From Actinomadura luzonensis (GTDB lineage Bacteria; Actinomycetota; Actinomycetes; Streptosporangiales; Streptosporangiaceae): DNA of 64,000 nucleotides. The stretch covers positions 806,001-870,000 of the forward strand of contig NZ_JAKRKC020000002.1 of the NCBI RefSeq assembly GCF_022664455.2, in the 5' to 3' direction. Made by a program: the position numbers and the translations under genes. Shown in pieces: positions 44,695 through 53,120 of this stretch (position 1 is the stretch's first letter; each line of letters begins with the position of its first letter). The notes beneath the pieces were generated by a model. That model saw nothing but the letters and a program-made list of their open reading frames with translations, was not told the origin of the DNA and ran no database searches.

Positions 44695-45974
44695 ACACCT
44701 ACATCATGCCCGGCGCGCTGGTGCGCGAGCACGTCACCGCCGTCCCGCTCGACTGGTCCGACCCGTCGCGGGGCGAGATCGAGGTCTTCTTCCGCGAGCT
44801 GGCCGACCCCGCGCGGGCCCGCGAGGACCTGCCGTGCCTGGTCTACCTCCAGGGCGGCCCCGGCGGGAAGGGCCCGCGCCCGCTCACCGCCGAGGGCTGG
44901 CTCGGCGAGGCGCTGAAGACCCACCGGGTGATCCTCATGGACCAGCGCGGCACCGGTCGCAGCACCCGCATCGACGGCCGCCGGATGAGCGCCTTCGCCA
45001 CCGCCGAGGAGGGGGCCCGCTTCCTGGCCTGCTTCCGGGCCGACTCGATCGTGGCCGACCACGAGCACGTGCGCCGCACGTTCTTCGGGGGGCGGCGGTG
45101 GAGCACGCTCGGCCAGTCCTACGGCGGCTTCCTCACGCTGACGTACCTGTCGGCCGCGCCCGAGGGGCTGAGCGCCTGCCACGTCACCGGCGGGCTGCCC
45201 GGCCTGGAGCCGTCGGCGGCCGAGGTCTACCGGCGCACGTACCCGCGGGTCGAGGCCAAGAACCGGGAGTTCTACCGCCGCTACCCCCAGCACGTCACGA
45301 CCGCCGCCGCGCTCGCCGACCGGCTCGCCGAGGGCGACGTGCGGCTGCCCGACGGCGACGTGCTGACCGTGCGGCGGCTCCAGACGCTCGGCATCGACTT
45401 CGGCATGAAACCCGGCTACGAGCGCATGCACTACCTGCTCGACGAGGCGTTCGACGGCGGCGAGCCGTCGGCGTCGTTCCTGCACCAGGTGCTGGCCCGC
45501 ACCTCCTACAGCGACAACCCGCTGTTCGCCGCCATGCAGGAGAGCATCTACGGGCACGGCCCCGGCGCGACCGCGTGGGCCGCGCAGGCCGAGCGCGCCC
45601 GGCACCCGCGGTTCGCGGAGGAGGCCAGGCCGCTGCTGTTCACCGGCGAGATGATCTACCCCTGGATGTTCGAGGAGATCGCCGGGCTGCGCCCCTTCCG
45701 CCCGGCGGTCGAGCTGATGGCCGCCCGCGCCGAGTGGCCGCCGCTCTACGACCTCGACCGGCTGGCCGCCAACGAGGTGCCGCTCGCCGCCGCCGTCTAC
45801 TACGACGACATGTACGTGGACGCGCACCTGCAGCTCGACACCGCCGCCCGGGTCGGCAACGCCCGCGCCTGGGTCACCAACGAGTACGAGCACGACGGCG
45901 TCGGCGACCCCAGGGTGCTCGGCCGCCTGAAGGAGCTGGTCCGCGACATGGGAGGAGAGATCGCCGATGCGTGA
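44691..45974 (+). CDS. Proline iminopeptidase-like alpha/beta hydrolase
   Basis: A 427-aa S33-type hydrolase. The prolyl aminopeptidase marks are present: VYLQGGPGGKGPRPL (oxyanion region), MDQRGTGRS, the nucleophile elbow STLGQSYGGFL, and the late EYEHDGVGDPRVL with the catalytic His. Pip enzymes release N-terminal Pro and accept Hyp. No signal peptide. It overlaps the transporter ATPase and the M24 peptidase (8 bases), so it degrades imported peptides. Confidence 0.88.
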   Translation: MNTYIMPGALVREHVTAVPLDWSDPSRGEIEVFFRELADPARAREDLPCLVYLQGGPGGKGPRPLTAEGWLGEALKTHRVILMDQRGTGRSTRIDGRRMSAFATAEEGARFLACFRADSIVADHEHVRRTFFGGRRWSTLGQSYGGFLTLTYLSAAPEGLSACHVTGGLPGLEPSAAEVYRRTYPRVEAKNREFYRRYPQHVTTAAALADRLAEGDVRLPDGDVLTVRRLQTLGIDFGMKPGYERMHYLLDEAFDGGEPSASFLHQVLARTSYSDNPLFAAMQESIYGHGPGATAWAAQAERARHPRFAEEARPLLFTGEMIYPWMFEEIAGLRPFRPAVELMAARAEWPPLYDLDRLAANEVPLAAAVYYDDMYVDAHLQLDTAARVGNARAWVTNEYEHDGVGDPRVLGRLKELVRDMGGEIADA

Positions 45975-47286
45975 GGGCAGGCCCCCGAGGCTTTCCGGGA
46001 TCCCGGCGTTCACCGCGTACATGAACACCGGCTGGGACGTCCCCGACCGCACCCCGCCCGTCGTCCCCGGCGCCGCCGAGGCCGCCGCCGCCCACCGGGC
46101 CAGGCTCGCCGCGGCGCTGCCCGGCAGGACCGTCGTCCTCGCCGCCGGCCGCGCCCCCACCCGCAGCAACGACACGACCTACGGCTTCCGCGCCGACAGC
46201 GACTTCGTCTGGGCCACCGGCTGCGCGATCGAGGACGCCGTCGTCGTGCTGCGCGACGGCGAGGCCACCCTCTACCTGCCGCCGCCCGCCTACCCCGGCG
46301 ACCCGCGCTTCTGGAGCGACGCCCGGCACGGCGAGCTGTGGGTCGGCGCCGCCCCCGGCCTGGAGGAGTGGGCGCGGGCGCTCGGCGTCCCGGTCCGGCC
46401 GATCGAGGACCTGGAGCAGGAGCCGGGCGACGACCCCGAGGCCCGCCGCGTGCTGGCCGAGCTGCGCATGTTCAAGGACGACTGGGAGCAGGACCAGCTC
46501 CGCCAGGCCGTGGACCGCACCGTCGAGGGCTTCGCCGCCGTCGTCCGCGAGATCCCCGCCGCTGTCGCCGGCCCCGGCGAGCGGTGGCTCCAGGGCACCT
46601 TCGACCGCCACGCCCGCGCGTACGGCAACGGCCCCGGCTACGCCTCCATCGTCGGCAGCGGCCCGCACGCCGCCACCCTGCACTGGGAGCGCTGCGACGG
46701 CCCCGTCCTGCCGGACGAGCTGCTGCTGCTCGACCTCGGCGTCGAGGTCGCGAGCCACTACACCGCCGACGTCACCCGCACCTTCCCCGCCTCCGGCCGC
46801 TTCAGCGCCGCCCAGCGGCAGGTCCACGACCTGGTCGAACGCGCCCACCGGGCCGGGCTCGCCGCCGTCGGGCCGGGCCGCCCCTTCACCGCCTTCCACC
46901 ACGCCGCGATGGAGGTCATCGCGCACGGCCTGGCCGGGTGGGGGCTGCTGCCCGTCTCCGTGGACGAGGCGCTGTCCGACGCCGGGCAGCACCACCGCCG
47001 CTACCTGGTGTGCGGCATCGGCCACCACCTCGGCCTGGACGTGCACGACTGCGCCCGCGCCCGCGAGGAGACCTACCACGGGGCCGTGCTGGCGCCCGGC
47101 ATGGTCCTCACCGTCGAGCCCGGCCTCTACTTCCACGCCCACGACCTGACCGTGCCGCCCGAGCTGCGCGGCATCGGCGTCCGCATCGAGGACGACCTGC
47201 TGGTCACGCCCGGCGGCGCGCGGGTGCTGTCCGACGCGCTGCCCCTGGACGCCGCCGGGCTGGAGAAATGGATGGCGACCGTGTGA
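45967..47286 (+). CDS. pepP: Xaa-Pro aminopeptidase (M24B)
   Basis: A 439-aa aminopeptidase P. The N-terminal creatinase-like domain (FRADSDFVWATGCAIEDAVVVL) precedes the pita-bread fold with the dinuclear metal ligands: LLLLDLGVEV (Asp), DVTRTFP (Asp), GIGHHLGLDVHD (His), VLTVEPGLYF (Glu) and GVRIEDDLLVT (Glu). It removes the N-terminal residue before Pro or Hyp. It complements the iminopeptidase to break down Pro/Hyp-rich peptides. Start overlaps the previous stop by 8 bases. Confidence 0.93.
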   Translation: MREGRPPRLSGIPAFTAYMNTGWDVPDRTPPVVPGAAEAAAAHRARLAAALPGRTVVLAAGRAPTRSNDTTYGFRADSDFVWATGCAIEDAVVVLRDGEATLYLPPPAYPGDPRFWSDARHGELWVGAAPGLEEWARALGVPVRPIEDLEQEPGDDPEARRVLAELRMFKDDWEQDQLRQAVDRTVEGFAAVVREIPAAVAGPGERWLQGTFDRHARAYGNGPGYASIVGSGPHAATLHWERCDGPVLPDELLLLDLGVEVASHYTADVTRTFPASGRFSAAQRQVHDLVERAHRAGLAAVGPGRPFTAFHHAAMEVIAHGLAGWGLLPVSVDEALSDAGQHHRRYLVCGIGHHLGLDVHDCARAREETYHGAVLAPGMVLTVEPGLYFHAHDLTVPPELRGIGVRIEDDLLVTPGGARVLSDALPLDAAGLEKWMATV

Positions 47287-47338
47287 CAGCCGCGCCCCCG
47301 CACCCGACCGAGACCTTGCACCGAGGAGAGACCCCAGC

Positions 47339-48244
47339 ATGACCACCGCCGCCACGCCCTGGCGCGGCATCCACGTCGCCACCGCCCTGCCCTTCCACGA
47401 CGACCTGTCGGTCGATCACGACGCCTACGCCGAGCACGTGCGCTTCCTCGCCGCGGGCGGCTGCGACGGCGTCACGCCCAACGGCTCGCTCGGCGAGTAC
47501 CAGACGCTCACGCCGCAGGAGCGGGCCCGCGTCGTCGAGACCGCCGTCCGCGCCGCGCCCGCCGGGTTCGGCGTCATGCCGGGCGTGGCCGCCTACGGGG
47601 CGATCGAGGCGCGCGGCTGGGCCGAGCAGGCCGCCGCGGCCGGCGCCACGTGCGTGCTGCTGCTGCCGCCCAACGCCTACCGGGCCGGCCGGGAGGCCGT
47701 CGTGGCCCACTACCGCGAGGTCGCCAAGGCCGGGCTGCCCGTCGTCGCCTACAACAACCCGATCGACACCAAGGTGGACCTGACGCCCGGCCTGCTGGCC
47801 GAGCTGTACCACGAGGGGCTGATCGTGGCGGTCAAGGAGTTCAGCGGGGACGTGCGGCGGGCGTACGAGATCGCCGAGCAGGCCCCCGGCCTCGACCTGC
47901 TCATCGGCGCCGACGACGTGCTGCTCGAACTCGGCCTCGCCGGCGCGGTCGGCTGGATCGCCGGCTACCCGAACGCGATCCCCGAGTCCACCGTCCGGCT
48001 CTACCGGCTGGCCACCTCGGGCGACCCGGCCGGCCTCGCCGAGGCGCTGCGCGTCTACCGTGACCTGCACCCGCTGCTGCGCTGGGACTCCAGGACCGAG
48101 TTCGTGCAGGCGATCAAGCTGTCCATGGACGTGGCCGGGCGCAAGGGCGGCGCCTGCCGGCCGCCGCGGCTGCCGCTCGCGCCGGAGGTCGCCGCCCGCA
48201 TCGCCGCCGACACCGAGGCCGTCCTCGCCAAGGGCTACAAGTGA
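47339..48244 (+). CDS. DapA-family aldolase/deaminase (putative pyrroline-4-hydroxy-2-carboxylate deaminase)
   Basis: A 301-aa Schiff-base lyase of the dihydrodipicolinate synthase family: TPNGSLGEYQTLTPQER (substrate loop, near residues 46-62), Tyr138 in VVAYNNP and the Schiff-base Lys166 in IVAVKEFSGD. Among family members, the LhpC/HypD type converts pyrroline-4-hydroxy-2-carboxylate to alpha-ketoglutarate semialdehyde with loss of ammonia, which is the step after D-hydroxyproline oxidation. The neighbours make that the best guess; sequence alone fits other keto-acid lyases as well. Confidence 0.85.
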   Translation: MTTAATPWRGIHVATALPFHDDLSVDHDAYAEHVRFLAAGGCDGVTPNGSLGEYQTLTPQERARVVETAVRAAPAGFGVMPGVAAYGAIEARGWAEQAAAAGATCVLLLPPNAYRAGREAVVAHYREVAKAGLPVVAYNNPIDTKVDLTPGLLAELYHEGLIVAVKEFSGDVRRAYEIAEQAPGLDLLIGADDVLLELGLAGAVGWIAGYPNAIPESTVRLYRLATSGDPAGLAEALRVYRDLHPLLRWDSRTEFVQAIKLSMDVAGRKGGACRPPRLPLAPEVAARIAADTEAVLAKGYK

Positions 48245-48253
48245 GCATCGAGC

Positions 48254-48300
48254 ACAGGCACGGGCACGGGCACAGGCACGGGCACGGGCGCGGGCGCGGG
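48254..48300. repeat. 6-bp tandem repeat before the GntR gene
   Basis: Nearly eight hexamers of the types CAGGCA and CGGGCA/CGGGCG in a row, directly after the DapA-family stop. A GATAAT hexamer at 48311-48316 lies downstream and could be part of a promoter for gntR. No gene is supported in 48245-48379. Confidence 0.6.
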
Positions 48301-48379
48301 TGGGGCTGGCGATAATGGACGCCGTGAATGCCCAGTTCCGTCGTGACCCGTCCGGTGCGCGCCTGCGGGGGCTGCCGCG

Positions 48380-49063
48380 GTGAGCCTGCCGTCCGTCCCC
48401 GAGCTGCCCGGCATCGGCCGGCGGGAGAACCTGCGCGACCGCATCAGGGACGCCGTGCGCGCCGCGATCATCTCCGGCGAGCTGCGGCCCGGCGTGGTCT
48501 ACAGCGCGCCCGCGCTCGGCGCGCAGTTCGGCGTCTCGCCGACCCCCGTCCGTGAGGCCATGCTGGACCTGGTCAAGGAGGGCCTGGTCGTCCCGCACCC
48601 GAACAAGGGCTTCCGGGTCACCGAGGTCTCCGACGAGGACCTCGACCACCTCGCCGCCGTGCGGCTGCTCATCGAGCCGCCCGCGGTGCGCGAGACCGTC
48701 GCGGTGATCCCCGACGACGACTTCCCGGCGCTGCGCCGGCTCGCCCAGGACATCGTGGACGCCGCCGAGCGCGGCGACCTCGTCGGCTACGTCGAGGCCG
48801 ACCACGTCTTCCACCTGACCCTGCTCGGCTACACCGGCAACCCGTTCCTGGTGGAGGTGGTCTCCGGCCTGCGCTCCAGGACGCGGCTGCTCGGCCTCAC
48901 CCCGCTGCTGCACAGCGGCCGGCTGGTGCGCTCGGCGGCCGAGCACCACGAGCTGCTCGACTTCGTCGAGGCCCGCGACCCGGTCGGCGCCGAGCTGATG
49001 ACGCACCGGCACATCGGCCACGTCCGCGGGCTGTGGGCGGGCGGCGGCCGGGGCCCGCGATGA
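48380..49063 (+). CDS. GntR/FCD-family regulator
   Basis: A 227-aa regulator: GntR winged helix (RRENLRDRIRDAVRAAIISGELRPG ... APALGAQFGVSPTPVREAMLDLVKEGLV) and an FCD ligand domain with metal-site pattern (EADHVFHLTLLGYTGNPFL, RSAAEHHELLDFVEARD, MTHRHIGHV). FCD regulators bind small carboxylates through a metal. The location inside the operon, and its overlap with the FAD dehydrogenase start, suggest it responds to Hyp or a breakdown product. Confidence 0.9.
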   Translation: MSLPSVPELPGIGRRENLRDRIRDAVRAAIISGELRPGVVYSAPALGAQFGVSPTPVREAMLDLVKEGLVVPHPNKGFRVTEVSDEDLDHLAAVRLLIEPPAVRETVAVIPDDDFPALRRLAQDIVDAAERGDLVGYVEADHVFHLTLLGYTGNPFLVEVVSGLRSRTRLLGLTPLLHSGRLVRSAAEHHELLDFVEARDPVGAELMTHRHIGHVRGLWAGGGRGPR

Positions 49064-50235
49064 GGGCGGGCACGACGGCCGACCTCGTCGTGATCGGCGC
49101 GGGCGTGGTCGGCGCCGCCGCCGCCTACTTCGCGTCGCTGGCCGGGCTGCGGGTGGTCGTCGCCGAGCGCGGCGCGATCGCCGGCGGCACCTCCAGCGCC
49201 GGAGAGGGCAACCTGCTCGTCTCCGACAAGGAGGCCGGGCCCGAGCTCGACCTCGCCCTGTACTCGCAGCGGGTGTGGCGCGAGGACCTCGCCGAGCACG
49301 CCGGCCTCTGGGAGTTCGACTCCAAGGGCGGCCTCGTCGTCGCCGCCTCGGAGCCGGGCCTCGCGGCGCTGCGCGAGCTCGCCACGCAGCAGCGGCGCGA
49401 CGGCGTCGAGGTGCTGGACGTCGCCCCCGGCGAGCTGCCCGGCCACGAGCCGCACCTGTCGCGCGGGCTGCGCGGCGGCGCCTTCTACCCGCAGGACGCC
49501 CAGGTCCAGCCGGTGCTGGTGGTCGCCCACCTGCTGCGCCTGGCCAGGGGGCTCGGCGCGCGGGTGCGCACCGGCGCCGCGGTGACCGGGTTCCTGCGCG
49601 ACGGCGAGCGGGTGACGGGCGTGCGCACGACCGCCGGCGACATCGCCGCCGGGGCCGTGCTCAACGCCGCCGGCACGTGGGCCGGGCAGGTGGCCGCGCT
49701 GGCCGGGGTGCGCGTCCCGGTGCTGCCGCGGCGCGGGTTCGTGCTGGTGACGCAGCCCATGCCGGCCCGGACGATCCGGCACAAGGTGTACGCCGCCGAG
49801 TACGTCGGCGACGTGGCCAGCTCCGACGCGGCCCTGCAGACCTCGCCCGTGGTCGAGGGCACCGACAGCGGCACGATCCTGATCGGCGCCTCGCGCGAGC
49901 GGGTCGGCTTCGACCGCACGCCGTCCACGGCGGCGATCGCCGCGCTGGCGGCCAAGGCGATCGCGCTGTTCCCCCTGTTGCGCGACGTCCGCGCGATGCG
50001 CACGTACCTGGGGTTCCGGCCGTACTGCCCGGACCACCTGCCGGTCATCGGGCCGGACCCGCGCGCGCCGGGCCTGTGGCACGCCTGCGGGCACGAGGGG
50101 GCGGGCATCGGGCTGTCCGCGGGCACCGGCAAGCTGATCGCGCAGGCCCTCACCGGCGGGCGGCCCGACCTCGGGCTCAAGCCGTTCGCGCCCGACCGTT
50201 TTCCCGGCCAGGACACCGAGGAGGTGCCCCAGTGA
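49060..50235 (+). CDS. FAD-dependent D-amino-acid-type dehydrogenase subunit
   Basis: A 391-aa DAO-family flavoprotein: the FAD-binding GAGVVGAA (residues 13-20) and SSAGEGNLL, a conserved ERVGFDRT and a C-terminal GHEGAGIGLSAGTGKLIAQ. This is the beta-type subunit seen in HcnC, opine oxidase and the three-subunit D-hydroxyproline dehydrogenase. It is followed, with overlaps, by the [2Fe-2S] subunit and the second flavoprotein subunit. ATG at 49060 overlaps the gntR stop (ATGA). Confidence 0.88.
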   Translation: MRAGTTADLVVIGAGVVGAAAAYFASLAGLRVVVAERGAIAGGTSSAGEGNLLVSDKEAGPELDLALYSQRVWREDLAEHAGLWEFDSKGGLVVAASEPGLAALRELATQQRRDGVEVLDVAPGELPGHEPHLSRGLRGGAFYPQDAQVQPVLVVAHLLRLARGLGARVRTGAAVTGFLRDGERVTGVRTTAGDIAAGAVLNAAGTWAGQVAALAGVRVPVLPRRGFVLVTQPMPARTIRHKVYAAEYVGDVASSDAALQTSPVVEGTDSGTILIGASRERVGFDRTPSTAAIAALAAKAIALFPLLRDVRAMRTYLGFRPYCPDHLPVIGPDPRAPGLWHACGHEGAGIGLSAGTGKLIAQALTGGRPDLGLKPFAPDRFPGQDTEEVPQ

Positions 50236-50609
50236 CCCACCGCGAGCCCCGCCCCGACACCTATCGCATGGTTTTCCGTGGCGCGGTCGTGCCCGCTGAG
50301 CCCGGCCAGAGCGTCGGCGCCGCGCTGACCGCGGCGGGGATCCGCGACTGGCGCGTGACCCGCAAGGGTGGGCGGCCGCGCGGGCTGTTCTGCGGCATCG
50401 GGATCTGCTTCGACTGCCTCATCACCGTGGACGGGGTCCCGGACCGCCGGGCCTGCCTCGTCCCGGCCGCCGACGGGCTCCGCCTCGGCGACGACGAGCC
50501 CGGGGAACAGGCCGGGGAACAGGCCGGGGAACAGGCCGGGGAACAGGCCGGGGAACAGGCCGGGGAACAGGCCGGGGAACAGGAGGGTGGGCATGTCCCG
50601 TCCGTATGA
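50232..50609 (+). CDS. [2Fe-2S] subunit of the dehydrogenase, with (GEQA)n tail
   Basis: A 125-aa HcnA-like ferredoxin subunit. The cluster ligands Cys54, Cys59, Cys62 (CGIGICFDC) and Cys75 are spaced as in family members. From residue 90 the protein ends in GEQA repeats (seven 12-bp DNA units at 50502-50585), which is not usual for this small subunit. The stop lies 17 bases inside the next gene, whose Shine-Dalgarno is inside the repeat end. It should pass electrons between the flavin subunits. Confidence 0.85.
   Translation: MTHREPRPDTYRMVFRGAVVPAEPGQSVGAALTAAGIRDWRVTRKGGRPRGLFCGIGICFDCLITVDGVPDRRACLVPAADGLRLGDDEPGEQAGEQAGEQAGEQAGEQAGEQAGEQEGGHVPSV
50502..50585 (+). repeat. 12-bp tandem repeat (GGGGAACAGGCC)x7
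   Basis: Six exact copies of GGGGAACAGGCC at 12-bp steps and a seventh degenerate one (GGGGAACAGGAG). The last copy creates the AGGAGGG ribosome site used by the following gene. Copy number changes would alter the tail length of the [2Fe-2S] subunit in steps of four residues. Confidence 0.95.
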
Positions 50610-52119
50610 CGTCGCCGTGGTCGGCGCGGGGCCGGCCGGGCTGTCGGCCGCCGTGCAGGCCGCCGCGTCCGGGCTGCGCGTCGCCCTGATCGACGCCGCG
50701 GCCCAGCCCGGCGGCCAGTACTGGCGCCACTATGACGAGCGCCGCGCCCGCTCCTCAGCCGGTGGCGCCGCGGCCGGTCGGAGGGCGCGGGCGGACGGTG
50801 CGGGGCATCACGGGTGGGGCGTCTTCACCGCCCTGCGCGGGCGCCTGCGCTCCCTGCGCGCCGCCGGCCTGGTCGACTACCTCCCCGGCCTCCAGGTCTA
50901 CCTGGCCACCGGCCCCGGCCCGGCCACCGGCCCCAGCGCCCGTGCCCGTTCCGGTGCCGGCCCTGGCACGGGGGTGTTCACCCTGCGGACCACGCCCTCG
51001 GCGGGGACGCCGGGCGCGGGCGGGCCCGCGGTCACGGCCGCCGCGCTGATCCTGTGCCCCGGCGGCTACGACCGGCAGTTGCCCGTCCCCGGCTGGGACC
51101 TGCCGGGCGTGCTGACCGCCGGCGGCGCGCAGGCCCTGCTCAAGGGGCACCGCACCGCGGCGGGCCGGCGGGCCGTCGTCGGCGGCACCGGCCCGTTCCT
51201 GCTGCCGGTCGCCACCGGCCTGGCCCGCGCGGGCACCGACGTGGCCGCCGTCGTCGAGGCCAACGCCACGCTCGGCTGGCTCCGCGACCCGGCGGGCGCC
51301 CTCTCGGCCCCGGCCAAGGGCGTCGAGGCGCTGCAGTACGCGGCCCTGCTGGCCCGGCACCGCATCCCGTACCGGACCAGGACCGTGATCAGCGAGATCG
51401 TCGGCGAGGACCGGGTCGAGGCGGTCCGGATCACCCGCGTGGACCGCGACGGCCGCCCGCACGGCCCGGCCGAGGAGATCCGCGCCGACCTGGTCGCCCT
51501 CGGCTGGGGCTTCACCCCGTCGATCGAGCTGCCGCTCATGCTCGGCGCGGCCACCCGCGAGGACGTGGACGGCTCCCTGGTGGTGTCCGTGGACGCCGCG
51601 CAGCGCAGCAGCGTCCCGGGCGTGTGGGTGGCGGGGGAGGCGACCGGCGTGGGCGGCGCGGCCCTGGCCGTGCAGGAGGGGCGGCTGAGCGCGCTCGGCG
51701 TGGCCCGCGCGCTGGGCCGCCCGGCCGACCCGGCGCACGTCGTCCGGCTGCGGGCGGCGATCGTGCGGGGACGGCGCTTCGCCGCCGCGATGCACCGCAC
51801 GTACCCCGTGCCGCGCGCCTGGACCGGCTGGCTGCGCGACTCCACCCTGGTCTGCCGCTGCGAGGAGGTCTCCTACGGCGAGCTGCGCGCCGCGCACGAC
51901 GAGCTCGGCGCCGCGGACCCCCGCACGCTGAAGATGCTGGCCAGGCCCGGCATGGGCTGGTGCCAGGGCCGGGTGTGCGGCTTCGCGACCGCCGGGATCG
52001 CGGCCTGCCTGGCCGGCCGCGACGCCACCGCGGACGACCTGCGGCCGATGGCCACCCGCCCGCTCGCCGCGCCGGTGACGCTGGGCGAGCTGGCCGCCCT
52101 CGCCGACGAGGAGGAGTAG
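50593..52119 (+). CDS. FAD/NAD(P)-type flavoprotein subunit with C-terminal [2Fe-2S] (BFD-like)
   Basis: A 508-aa flavoprotein of the HcnB/LhpF type. It starts YDVAVVGAGPAGLSAAVQAA, has the second nucleotide region RRAVVGGTGPFLLPVATGLARAG, the late VPGVWVAGEATGVGGAALAVQEG and a C-terminal BFD-like cluster motif CRCEEVSYGE ... WCQGRVCG. This is the third subunit of HcnABC/D-hydroxyproline dehydrogenase-type enzymes. Two low-complexity inserts (residues about 43-75 and 105-130) are GC-rich expansions. Start: ATG 50593 with AGGAGGG. Confidence 0.88.
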   Translation: MSRPYDVAVVGAGPAGLSAAVQAAASGLRVALIDAAAQPGGQYWRHYDERRARSSAGGAAAGRRARADGAGHHGWGVFTALRGRLRSLRAAGLVDYLPGLQVYLATGPGPATGPSARARSGAGPGTGVFTLRTTPSAGTPGAGGPAVTAAALILCPGGYDRQLPVPGWDLPGVLTAGGAQALLKGHRTAAGRRAVVGGTGPFLLPVATGLARAGTDVAAVVEANATLGWLRDPAGALSAPAKGVEALQYAALLARHRIPYRTRTVISEIVGEDRVEAVRITRVDRDGRPHGPAEEIRADLVALGWGFTPSIELPLMLGAATREDVDGSLVVSVDAAQRSSVPGVWVAGEATGVGGAALAVQEGRLSALGVARALGRPADPAHVVRLRAAIVRGRRFAAAMHRTYPVPRAWTGWLRDSTLVCRCEEVSYGELRAAHDELGAADPRTLKMLARPGMGWCQGRVCGFATAGIAACLAGRDATADDLRPMATRPLAAPVTLGELAALADEEE

Positions 52120-52187
52120 GGGACCGGGGCTTCCCGCGGGACGCGGGCGGCCGTCCGCCGTCCGGACCGTGGAGCGCGCGCCGGAGG

Positions 52188-53021
52188 TCAGGGCTTGCGG
52201 GCCACCCCGCCCGCCACGCACACCCCGCCCAGGTCCAGCGGGTGGCGCACCGGCCGGTCCGGCCGCCACTCGGGGACGTGCACCACGCCCGGCTCGACCA
52301 GCTCGAGCCCGTCGAAGAAGCGCTCGATCTCCGCGAGGTCCCTGGCCCGGCCGGTGCCGAGCATGGTGCGCAGCACCTTCTCCAGCGCCCGCACCTCGGG
52401 CGCGCACGAGCAGAAGTGCGTGAGCTGCAGGAAGCTGCCCGGCGCCAGGCGCTTCTTGTAGGCGTCGACCAGCTCCTCCGGGTGCTCGTCGTCGCCCAGG
52501 TGGTGGACGACCGCCACCAGCAGCAGGCCGATCGGCCGGGAGAGGTCCAGGAAGCCCTCGACCTCAGGACGGCCGAAGACCGCCTCGGGCTCGCGCAGGT
52601 CGGCGGTGATCACCCGGGTGTTGTCGTCGGTGGCCAGCAGCGCCCTGGCGTGGGCGAGCACGATGGGATCGTTGTCGACGTAGACGACCCGCGCGTCCGG
52701 GTTGATCCGCTGGGCGACGGAGTGCGTGTTGTCCATGGTCGGCAGGCCGGAGCCGACGTCGAGGAACTGGTCGATGCCCTGCTCCGTCATGAACCGCACG
52801 CCGCGGAACAACATCGCGCGGTTGTTGCGCGCGCCCGCGCCGCCGTCGGGGAAGTGCTTCATCCCCTCCAGCGCGACCGCCCGGTCGACCGCGAAGTTGT
52901 CCTTGCCGCCCAGGAACGCGTCGTAGACGCGGGCGATGCTGGGCCTGCTGGTGTCGATCTCCGGCGGCAGGTAGTCCGGATCCTGGTGCGTCCAGTGCAT
53001 GCCCGGCAGCCCCTCGCCCAT
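52188..53021 (-). CDS. SAM-dependent methyltransferase (PF04672 type)
   Basis: A 277-aa protein with the SAM-dependent methyltransferase fold common in actinomycetes (often DUF574): DTSRPSIARVYDAFLGGKDNFAVDRA, motif I FLDVGSGLPT and VVYVDNDPIVLAHARALL, then PIGLLLVAVVHHLGD. The substrate is unknown for this family. It is convergent with the FAD dehydrogenase operon and not likely part of the catabolic pathway. Confidence 0.9.
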   Translation of the reverse strand: MGEGLPGMHWTHQDPDYLPPEIDTSRPSIARVYDAFLGGKDNFAVDRAVALEGMKHFPDGGAGARNNRAMLFRGVRFMTEQGIDQFLDVGSGLPTMDNTHSVAQRINPDARVVYVDNDPIVLAHARALLATDDNTRVITADLREPEAVFGRPEVEGFLDLSRPIGLLLVAVVHHLGDDEHPEELVDAYKKRLAPGSFLQLTHFCSCAPEVRALEKVLRTMLGTGRARDLAEIERFFDGLELVEPGVVHVPEWRPDRPVRHPLDLGGVCVAGGVARKP

Positions 53022-53120
53022 GGCCTCGTCCTCCGCGAGTCGTCGAGTCGTCGATCGGCAGGAAACGCGTCCGCGAGCATAACGAGCACCCCCGCGGAAC
53101 GCGCAAACGCCGTGGAACTT

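Noticed and set aside
49060..52119. HcnABC hydrogen cyanide synthase
   Set aside because: The three subunits share that architecture, but so do opine and D-hydroxyproline dehydrogenases. The Pro/Hyp peptidases, the DapA-family gene and GH127 favour the D-Hyp option; sequence alone cannot exclude the others.
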